Shown here one piece after another: positions 22,874 through 32,414 of a stretch of DNA of 64,000 nucleotides; position 1 is the stretch's first letter, and each line of letters begins with the position of its first letter. Source of the DNA: Sorghum bicolor (taxonomy: Eukaryota > Streptophyta > Magnoliopsida > Poales > Poaceae); the NCBI RefSeq assembly GCF_000003195.3, contig NC_012878.2:39122751-39186750 (forward strand), given 5' to 3'. Below the pieces are notes generated by a model. That model worked only from the letters and a program-made list of their open reading frames with translations, did no database searches and was not told where the DNA came from. The translations under genes and the position numbers were made by a program.

Positions 22874-25800
22874 GCCAGGGGTTTACATCGGCCGATGATT
22901 TAGTAGAAGTAGATATAGGTAATGGTGATAAGCCAAGACCTACGTTTATTAGTGCTAAGTTAGATTCTGAGTGTAAGCAACAGTTAACCGATTTGTTAAA
23001 GAAATATAAAGATTGCTTTGCTTGGGATTATACTGAGATGCCTGGTTTAGACCGACCGATCGTTGAACATCGGTTACCTATCAAATCTGGATTTCGACCA
23101 CATCAGCAGCCAGCCCGCCGATGCAATCCTAATATTCTTCCCGATATCAAGACCAAAATAACTAAACTTATTGAAGCTAAATTTATTCGGCAATGTCGGT
23201 ATGCCGAGTGGATTTCCAATGTTGTTCGAGTTTACAAGAAAAACGGGAAGCTTCGTGTCTGCATTGATTTCAGGAATCTTAACAAGGCTACGCCGATGGA
23301 CGGTTATCCAATGCCAGTTGCCGATTTGCTGGTTGATGCTGCAGCTGGACATCGGATTATTAGCTTTATGGATGGCAATGCAGGGTATAATCAAATATTC
23401 ATGGCTGAAGAGGATATTCCAAAAACCGCATTTAGATGTCTTGGTCATGTTGGATTGTTTGAATGGATAGTCATGGCCTTTGGCTTGAAGAATGCTGGTG
23501 CTACCTATCAAAGGGCTATGAATTTTATCTTTCATGAGTTCATCGGCAAGTTGGTGGAAATTTACATTGATGATGTGGTGGTCAAGTCTAGGGATTTTAC
23601 AAAGCATCTTGCCAATCTACGAAAGGTGTTGGAATGTACGAGGAAACATGGCTTGAAAATGAATCCTAACAAATGTGCATTTGGCGTATCGGCAGGGCAG
23701 TTTCTTGGTTTCATGGTGCATCAGAGAGGAATTGAAATTAGTAGGAGATCTATTGATGCTATCAACAAGATAGTTGCTGCCACCAATAAAACTGAGCTCC
23801 AATCTTTGATCGGCAAGGTAAATTTTATTAGGCGATTTATATCTAATTTGTCTGGTAAAATTTGTGTGTTTAGTCCTCTGCTTAAGTTGAAAGCCGATCA
23901 AGAGTTTGTGTGGGGAAGAGAGCAACAGTTAGCATTGGATGAAATCAAGAATTATTTGACAAATCCTCCAGTTTTGATTCCACCTCAACAAGGAAATCCT
24001 TTCAAATTGTATTTGTCTACCGATGGGATGGTCATCGGTTCAGCTTTAGTTCAAGAATTTGAAGGGAAGGAGCGTGTGATTTACTATTTGAGTAGAAGAC
24101 TGATTGATGCTGAGACAAGGTATTCGGCAATTGAAAAATTATGTTTATGCTTGTACTTTTCATGTGTCAAATTGAGGCACTATCTGCTATCGGCCGAATG
24201 CACCGTTATATGCAAGGACGATGTAGTCCGATACATGCTATCTATGCCGATTATGAGTGGTAGAATCGGCAAATAGATTTTGGCGCTGTCGGAATTTGAT
24301 CTACGTTACGAATCGGCTAAAGCAGTTAAAGGGCATATTATGGCTGATTTTGTGACTCAACATTGTGGTGTAGTGGAGACTTTGGAAATTGTTCCTTGGA
24401 CGCTCTTCTTTGATGGATCCATGTGTGACCGAGGGGCAGAAATCGGTATAGTATTAATTTCTCCTCGGGGAAGAAAGTATGAGTTCTCCTTACCGATTGT
24501 TGCCACGTCAACGAATAATCAAGCTGAGTATCAAGCTTTGATCAAAGGGTTAGAATTGTTAAAGGAGGTCCATGCTGATGCTGTTGAAATCTTCGGTGAT
24601 TCTATACTTGTTATAAATCAATTGGTTTGGATTTATTAATGCCGAAGCGAGGTCTTGATAACCTATTATGAGAGAAGTATGCAACTATTAAAGGAATTCA
24701 AGGATTTCCGATTAGAGCATGTCCCTCGATTACATAATGAAGAAGCTAATCGATTGGCTCAGCATGCTTCGGGATATCAACCTATCTTAAATATAGTATC
24801 GGCAATTAGTGCCGATGATTGGAGGAGAGAGATCATTAATTACTTAAAAGATCCATCTAAGAAGGTTGAGAGGCGTGTCAGGTTTCAAGCTACCAAGTAT
24901 GTGCTCCTTGGGGATGAGCTATATTATCGAACAATAGATGGAGTTCTTCTCAAGTGCTTAAGTGATGATGAGGCTAAAAGCTTGATGGGTGAGATTCATG
25001 AAGGAGTGTGCGGAGCACATCAGTCGGCTTTTAAGATGAAATGGATGATTAGGAGAAATTGGTATTATTGGCCGACTATACTCGAGGATTGCTTTAAGTA
25101 TTTCAAAGGATGTCAGGGATGTCAGAAGTTTGGCAATATTCAAAGAGCACCCGCATCGGCTATGAATCCTATTATTAAACCTTGGCCATTCCGGGGGTGG
25201 GCTATTGATCTAATCGGCCAAATTTATCCACCATCAAGCAAGGGACATAAATTCATCTTGGTTGCCACAAATTATTTCACTAAGTGGGTTGAAGCTATTC
25301 CTCTGAAGAAAGTAAAATCGGCCAATATGGTTGATTTTGTGAAAGAACACATTGTCTACCGATTTGGTATTCCTCAGACAATTACTACCGATCAGGGTAC
25401 TATGTTAAATCGGGAGAGTTTGATGAATTTGCAATCGGTATGGGGATTAAAGTGTTGAATTCTTCTCCTTATTATGCTCAAGCCAATGGGCAAACCGAGG
25501 CGTCTAACAAAGGAATTATTAAACTCATCAAACGAAAGATTGAAGAAAATCCTAGGAGGTGCCATACATTGTTGAGTGAAGCTTTATGGTCATATCGGAT
25601 GGCATGTCATGGGTCGACTAAAGTTTCACCTTATCAGTTGGTATATGGGCATGATGCAGTGCTACCATGGGAAATTAAGACTGGATCTAGGTGACTATCT
25701 CTTCAAGACCAGTTGGCTGTCGATGACTATGCTACTTTGATGAAAGATGAGTTAGACGATTTAGCAGGGCATCAGCTGAGGGCTTTGATAAGTATAGAAG

Positions 25801-26075
25801 AAAATAAAAAGAGAGTTGCTAGGTGGTATGATAAAAAAGTAAAAGCTAAGGAGTTTGCCGATGGAGATTTGGTGTGGAAACTGATCTTACCGATTGGGAC
25901 TAAAAGTTCAAAGTTTGTGAAGTGGTCTCCTAATTGGGAAGGTCCTTATCGGATAAATCGGTATGCTCCCGGTAATGCTTATATTTTGGAAACTCTCGAA
26001 GGAGTTGAATTTCCCAGAGCATTGAATGGAAAATATTTGAAGAAGTATTACCCAAGCATTTGGGTCGATGCATGA
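22843..26075 (+). pseudogene. pol region of element 1: RT, two RNases H, integrase, broken
   Basis: RT (about 23040-23720) shows VCIDFRNLNKATP and the catalytic YIDDVVVKS. The retroviral-type RNase H follows (about 23990-24230, VIYYLSRRLIDAETRYSA). A stop at 24274-24276 (W to TAG relative to element 2) precedes a second, archaeal-type RNase H (about 24390-24760) with FFDGS, NNQAEYQAL and FGDS. The integrase has an H2C2 finger (HEGVCGAHQ, CQGCQKFG, near 25000-25130) and a core with AIDLIGQI and TTDQGT. The RT frame starts at an ATG overlapping the end of the protease frame in the -1 register. Nonsense and frameshift lesions occur at about 24276, 24637, 25410 and 25694, so no full polyprotein can be made. 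Confidence 0.9.
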
Positions 26076-26289
26076 AAGTTTAAGTGCCGATAACACTCCT
26101 ATCGGCTGGATTAAGATGTATCTAGGACTGGGTATGATGTTTTAAAGGATGCCGATAACAATCCTATCGGCTAGACCAAAATAGTCAACAGTTTCTAAAG
26201 GCAGAACAAGACGTGCCGCCGATGGAGAGCTCGTATACTCAGCAAGGCTTGGATAGCCGATATGGCGCGCAGATGGGTTTGATCGGTTT

Positions 26290-29200
26290 CTTCTATCTCC
26301 CTGATGTCTTCATCGGCAGAGCCCTCCACTGCTTCAACTTCTTCATCTGTAGTGCCTTGCGGGCTTGAATGTTTCGTTCTTGCTGGAGGGTCTTGATCAT
26401 TTCGGGTAGCTGACTTTCTTCCTGCTGAGCTTGAGAGAGGGCTTCTTCTACTTGCTTGAGTTCTACCAACAGGGCTTCCCTTTTTGCCGACAGATCGGAG
26501 ATCTTCTGCCTTAGTGTCTCGCCTGAGGACTGTAGGATGCCGATGCTCTTGTGCTTCTCATCGGCAAGACGTTTCACTTGCATTACTTCCTCTGATAGTT
26601 GGGCATGGGTGGCTCTATCTGCAAGGCGTTGGGTAGCCTTTTGGTACTAGAGTTGGCGGCTCTCCACATGTGTAGCGTGGAAAAGGATCTCTTCGGCATC
26701 GGCAGGAATTTGGCCCCTCAGAGCTTTGAACAGAGCCTTAGCTGGATCGGAATCATCAACCAATTGAGCAGTGTCTTGGTGTAGCAAGGCTAGCAAGTCT
26801 TCCAATTTGGCTCTGATCTCTGCCGATGAAACCCCTATTGCTTTGGAAGAGCTTGCTTCCTCGCCCTCATCATCAGAAATCTCAATGGCGAAGGAGAATA
26901 AGCTATCCGGGGAGTCTTGTTCCTGAAAAGAAAAATAAGATGAGTTATTTGGTGATCAAATGATTAGTGGAAAAGAATGGAAACCAGATAACTTACTTGT
27001 TTTAGAGCTATTTCTCGCCTCTGGTTAGTTGATGCTGATGGTGCACGGGTTGATCGACAGGAGTTGCCGATGGAACAATATCAACTGAAAGGATAGTAAA
27101 GTTGCTTATGATGTGAAGGAGTAAGTCCATCAATGGCGATCTTGTGAATGGTACTTTACCTTGAGGGGGTGCAGTGCTTGTCTGTTCTGAAGGAACCACC
27201 GATGGCATGATTGGACTCACTGGATCGGTAGTTTGTTCAAGCACATCGGCTGATGTCTCTTCTGGCTGAGGTGCTTCTTGTGGCTGAGGTGGAGACAGTG
27301 CTTGCTGTGTCTGAATTTCTAGCGAAGAAGGGGACAATTCCACATTAATCAGTGACCCTGGATGAGGAGGAGGAGGCGATGTTGTCTTCTGGCGTTTTGC
27401 TTGTGACTTGGTGCTTTTGGGGCCTTTTCTCTTGACTTGGCTAGACTGGGGGGCATCGGCACTTGTCTTGGTACTTCTGGTTTTTGCCGATTTGCTAGTT
27501 TGCTGATACAACAACAAAAGTTTCATAAGTACAAATGTAACAGAGTTTTGATGGAATTTTGGTTAAAACAGTAAAAGTTACCGATGAAGTTCCCATAGCA
27601 GCCGATGTATCCTGAAAAGGCTGTGTAAGTATAGAATGGAATCGGTATAAATTGAAGAAGTCAGGGATTTACCTTGAAAGGTTGTGCCAAAGCAGTAGCA
27701 GCAACCGATGGAGATGTCTTTGCTCGTCTGGTGGTGATCTTCTTGAAATGCACGTTTCGGTGCATTAAAGCCGCCAGGCTTGGTGCATTGTTGCCGATCA
27801 GAGAAATTGGGCCCGATGGAAGGAGTTCGATCGGCTTTCCGCTCCTACTGACTGTCGGTGGTGTATCGTCGAACTTTTTAGAAGGGAGGAAGTCAGTTAC
27901 CGATAAAAATAAAAGTAATGAAAGGATTGAAGCATCGGTTGAAGACTTACAGTGTTCTCAGGGACTTTGTACTTGGGGTCGATCATGCCGCAGTATGTGA
28001 GAGCCGATCGGCAGAACATATGCTCTTTCCACTCCTCCCACCATTATTTGTATGCTTGAGTAATGAAGAGAGATGGGATCCAAGCCGATAGATCGATGTC
28101 TGACGTATCGACATTTGGTGGAAGCTGAGCTACTCTGATCCACTCAAGACCGCTGGTTATGGTCTCCCTTGGCTTCACCACATCGGCATAGTAGAGCGCG
28201 ATCGGCAGCTGTCCAAAGGCCAGTTGACGAGCCAGTGCCGATGGGTTATAGAACTCATAAGTGGGTTATAGCTCTCGGAGTGATAATTGCCATCATCAGA
28301 TCATGGTCCTTGTTGAGGGCATCATTGAAGGGGTGGAAAGTGAGCGGGAATATGGTTTCTGGGTCTTCATAAGGCATCCATGCCCGCTGGTCTTTGGCTA
28401 GACCCTCATAGAGAGTTTGGAAGAATCGGCTAACTTGGTCTTCATTACCACCTGTACCAGGTAGAACTATGGCGGCCTCACCATAGTTCAAAGGGGGTGA
28501 GTTGCCGATTCTTCGTCATCCAGTTCATAATCTTCGGCTATGTCTCTGGGAAAACGCTGTGCAAAAAGATTGAATCCTAGGCGCTTGTGCATATGAACAC
28601 CGAGCCACATATTGATGAACCACCAGGGACCTCCCAAGTTGCCGATGGGTTGGCCTAGCAGGAGTTTTTCAGCTACCTGATGGAGGAGGTGATAGACAGA
28701 GCCAAGCAAATATCATCCAAGAGGAAATCGGCCGCCATCAGCCAGTCTTTCTGCTGCCGATCGGTAGACAGAGGTTGGCCCTATCGATCGGCCACAGAAG
28801 ACGAACTTATCTAACCACATGTTCAGAAAAATAGCATGTTCTCTCTGTCCGACTGGCCCTATTTTTTGGTACTTCTGGATGTATCCCGACCAACCGCCTG
28901 TGTTACGGGTTTCTACTTTGCGCTCGGGTTTGCGGTAATATAGATGGTTATCATCGGCAGATGATATGTCCGAACCAGTAACCATTAGGACATCGGCTAG
29001 AGTGGGGGATGCAGGACCATGGCCGAATACAAAAGCATTGAGGGTGTCAGACCAGAAATATGAAGCAGCTATCAACAGTGATTCGTTCCTCTCCATATCG
29101 GCGATGGATAACCTAATGCATTGATCTAATTTTCGCTCACCCCATCGGACTTCATTCGAGTTGCCGATTCTTAGGAACCAATCTTTCCAACCCTTGGTGG

Positions 29201-29528
29201 AACTGGGCCAGGAGCGAAAAGTATCTTTCCATAGGTCTAAAGAAAAGTTCTCGGCTCTAAATGGGATCCTATTTGTCTATGCATTTATTAGATTGGTGGG
29301 ATCTGGATTTCCCAATGTGCCAAGACACTGAAAGTGGGGTTGATCGGTAGGAATCACAATCTTACCAGCTAACTCCTAAAAGGTTGAAGGTTGGAGGAAC
29401 GAAAAAGAAAAAAAAGAAGAAAAGCTGTACTCAGTAAATAGATTCGTGGATGAATAGGAGTACAATAAAAGTATAAAGGAGAAAGGGGGTGATTAAGTTA
29501 ACCTCAGGGACGACGAAGTTGATGGCCA
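26290..29528 (-). pseudogene. Antisense plant-mobile-domain gene of element 1, decayed
   Basis: It runs opposite to gag-pol between integrase and the 3' LTR. The gene starts at 29528 (MAINFVVPE), then an intron. A long PMD exon follows (about 29376 to 27955) with ASYFWSDTLNAFVFGHGPAS, GGWSGYIQKY and WLDKFVFCGRS. It ends after IDPKYKVPENT with a GTAAGT donor. Later exons give a Pro/Gln-rich, KRKGPKSTKSQAKRQK-like basic region (27008-27526) and a coiled coil (26293-26583, QVEEALSQAQQEESQLPEMI). A CGA-to-TGA stop near 28707 and a frame break near 28490 disable the PMD exon compared with element 2. An additional micro-exon near 27590-27612 (rich in Ala/Ser) is not present in element 2. PMD proteins are known both as host factors (the MAIN/MAIL family) and inside transposons. 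Confidence 0.85.
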
Positions 29529-29683
29529 TTTCTCTCAGAAAGAGAAAGAACTCGAAGACCCAAAAAGTTGTCGGGGGAGATCCTTGAGCGGAGTTCTTGA
29601 AGTTCTTGAGCAGTGCCACCGCCAGAAAGGAGGGTATGAGGTTGTAGAATGACAAGATGGAAGAAGAGTACCGGAGAAGGAAG

Positions 29684-29692
29684 TATTTATAG
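29684..29692 (-). promoter_or_regulatory. TATA box of the antisense gene, element 1
   Basis: On the minus strand TCCTATAAATA lies about 157 bp upstream of the antisense ATG at 29528. The same TCCTATAAATA stands at the same distance in element 2 (32259-32268), in a region where flanking sequence has diverged. Confidence 0.65.
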
Positions 29693-30079
29693 GACAAGGA
29701 GGGCAGGGGCAAATCTGACTTATCTCTTTGTCGCATCCGTGAAATCCGAGGGTGTTCAGGTGGATATGGTAACTGTTCGCACGATAAACAAGGGATTGCG
29801 CAGGTGATTTGACAACAAGCGGTCATGATTTTGGAGATATTTTACTGTGCAAGATCTCCTAGTCGGATTATCGGCAGTCTTGTCTAACGAAAATGTTGCC
29901 GATGAAAGTATTCTGGGGAGATTCGGTTCGGGAAGTTGAGAAATTCAAGGAACCTGCAGGAGAATCAGACTGAGGTTGTTCAGATTTGGTGATTAATTAC
30001 TAAATTGTGAGAAGTAATTGCGGAAAGGCGTCATTACTAAGGAGAATTTCGGAGCATTAATAATTTTATACTCCGAAAT

Positions 30080-30090
30080 TGGGGGGCATG
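30080..30090 (+). promoter_or_regulatory. Polypurine tract of element 1
   Basis: TGGGGGGCATG directly precedes the 3' LTR, the position of the plus-strand primer. The mirror sequence CATGCCCCCC follows the left LTR of element 2 at 31776. Confidence 0.7.
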
Positions 30091-30812
30091 TGTTGACACT
30101 GTTTTTGGACACGTATCTTTGGATACGCGTCTGGAGTTAATGAGGTATAGATCGGCTGGTGGGGAAATGGTGACTAGTCTACAGGAGAGTTGCCCATGAA
30201 GGTTGGTGCCGATGGGAAAACAACCGAATATGACCAAGTCTGGCGATGCACTCGTGCCGATGACTAGTGCTGATGGTTTCCGATGGCTGTGAAAGGCGGT
30301 CTGCCGATGCTTATGAAGAAAACCGCAAGGGTTGCCGATTGACTAGTGATGGTGTGCCCATCGGTTGTGGAAGATAATTTAATACTTTCTATAGTTATTA
30401 GGGTTGGTTTTGTATACGGATTCTGTTTAAATATGGAGTTTGAGTTCTAGTCGTGTCTGGTTGTAGCTCTTTGAGACAGGGTATAAATTTAGACCCCATG
30501 GCAATGTAATGAGACATCTATCAATCAATCAAGCACAAGTTTTTACACATATTCTAGCATCTACTTTTCGATGACTTCGTCATATTTTCCTTTTACTACG
30601 AGTTCTTAGGAATTCGTCGAGTCAAACTCGGCGTGTTCTCAAGTTCCGCGTGAGCACCTCTTGGCCATGACATCCGGGCGCATCGCTGTTGTCAGGACTA
30701 AAGTGTTCGAGTTACCACCTTTGTCGATTGTAAGGTCAAATCGGCTGGCACGCCTTAACATTTAAATCGGGTATTAGCCCTTTGTGTTTGCATATCAGCT
30801 TTTCCATCAACA
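30091..30812 (+). repeat. 3' LTR of element 1
   Basis: 722 bp, the same length as the 5' LTR, with about 23 single-base differences and no length change. It is followed by CAAGA, close to the CAAGG before the 5' LTR. Confidence 0.95.
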
Positions 30813-31086
30813 CAAGACAACAACCCCACAGTGATATTCCTCTGCTATTCATGGCTTGACCTAACAATAATATTGGCAATATCACTGCTAGGTTTTGATA
30901 GACCTGGCATTGTCCTAGCTACAGTATAAAACCGCAGCCACCTTCTACCTTTCCCTCCTAGCCTGGGCACACCCATCAAAGGAGGCATCTTTCTCAACCT
31001 TTTTCTCCATTGTTATAACTATTTTTCACCAAAATGCTCATAGAGGAGCTACACTTTCGAAGAATGGACATGATCTTATAGAGAGC
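30813..31086. other. Host spacer between LTR elements 1 and 2
   Basis: 274 bp of non-repetitive sequence without a recognisable gene. It ends in AGAGC, the left target duplication of element 2. It resumes at 52102 on the far side, so the original host sequence was continuous here. Confidence 0.6.
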
Positions 31087-31775
31087 TGTTGATGCAAAAC
31101 TGATCTGCAAACACAAAGGGCTAATACCCGATTCAAACGTTAAGGCGTGCCAGCCGATTTGACCTTGCTATCGGCAAAGGTGATAACTCGAATACTTTAG
31201 TCCTGACAACAGCGATGCGCCCGGATGTCACGGCTAAGAGGTACTCACGCGGAACTCGAGAACACGCCGAGCTTAAGTCGACGAATTCCTAAGAACTCGT
31301 AATAAAAAGAAAAAAGTATGACGAAGTCGTCGAAAAAGTAGAAGCTGGAATATGAGTAAAACGAGTGTTTGATTGATTTCTTGATATTTTGATTACAAGG
31401 TCCTAGGGTTTATATTTATACCCTGCCCAAAGAGCTACGACCAGACACGATTAGAATTCGAATTCCAAATTACACGGAATCCGTATATAAAACGATGCAA
31501 ATAACTAAGGAAATAATAAAACTATCCTTCGTGTCAAACCGAAACTCCTCCAGATGACAACTGGCAGCTTCCGGACTCCTCCTTCGCGTCATCGGCAATC
31601 CCCCTGCCATAGTCATCGGCAGACCTTTTTACCCAGCCATCGGCACCATATTACTGCCTGTGGACTTAGTCACAGTCAACCTCTCCCTCGTCGGCAACCA
31701 TCTTCATCAGCAACCCGCATTGTACTGCCACCCTATCCTGCCATCCTGGACACGTGCCCAAAAACGGTGTCAACA
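31087..31775 (-). repeat. 3' LTR of element 2
   Basis: 689 bp, TGTTGATGC to GGTGTCAACA on the plus strand. It is homologous, in reverse, to the LTRs of element 1. The polypurine tract (minus strand GGGGGGCATG) abuts it at 31776-31785. Confidence 0.95.
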
Positions 31776-32258
31776 CATGCCCCCCAGTTTCGGAGTATAA
31801 AACTATTAATGCTCCGAAATTCTCTGCAGTAATGATGCCTTCTCCGCAATTAATGCTCCTAATCTGGTAACCGATAACCTCAATCTGGACAACTCTGATC
31901 CTAATCCCCCGCAGATTCCTCGAAATCCCCAACTTCCTAAACGGGCATCTCTCTTGGTCGTACATCGGCAACAATTCCGTTATAAAGATCCGCCGATGCT
32001 CTGACCAGGATATTCGCAAAAAACGGTTACCCCCCGTCTATCCGCCTATCGGCAAGATGACCGTTATAGAATATCGCCGATGGACCGACCAGGAGATTGC
32101 GCACAGTAAAATATCTTTAGATAATGACCGCTTCCTGTCAAATCACCTGCACAATCCCTGGATTACCGTGCGAACAGTTACCATATCCACCTGAGTACCC
32201 TCGGGCTTCTCGGATGCGGCAAAGAGATAAGACGGATTTGCCCTTGCCCATCTTGTCC

Positions 32259-32268
32259 TATAAATAGT
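32259..32268 (+). promoter_or_regulatory. TATA box of the antisense PMD gene, element 2
   Basis: CTATAAATAG within GTCCTATAAATAGTTCC, 147-156 bp upstream of the ATG at 32415. It is conserved with element 1, which supports a dedicated promoter for this gene rather than transcription from the LTR. Confidence 0.65.
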
Positions 32269-32414
32269 TCCTTCTTGGGTACTCCTCCCCATTACACCAT
32301 TCTACTATCCAACTCTGCTTTTCCAGCGGCGGCGCCATCTACAACCCTTAAGACCTCCGACAAGCATTCTTCTTCATCAACTCCGGTGCCCTCCAACGTC
32401 CTCTTCACGACAAG

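Larger units (their letters stand above)
18448..30812 (+). mobile_element. LTR element 1: Tat-lineage Ty3/Gypsy retrotransposon, decayed
   Basis: A complete 12.4-kb element bounded by two 722-bp LTRs (TGTTGACA...CATCAACA) with near-identical flanking 5-mers CAAGG and CAAGA. The order on the plus strand is LTR, PBS, gag, protease, reverse transcriptase, RNase H, a second RNase H, integrase, LTR, which is Ty3/Gypsy order. The extra RNase H and the extra antisense gene (26290-29528, minus) place it in the Tat lineage. The LTRs differ at about 23 positions by eye, about 3%, or roughly 1.2 million years at 1.3e-8 per site per year. Coding parts have many stops and indels, so it is not autonomous. 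Confidence 0.95.
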
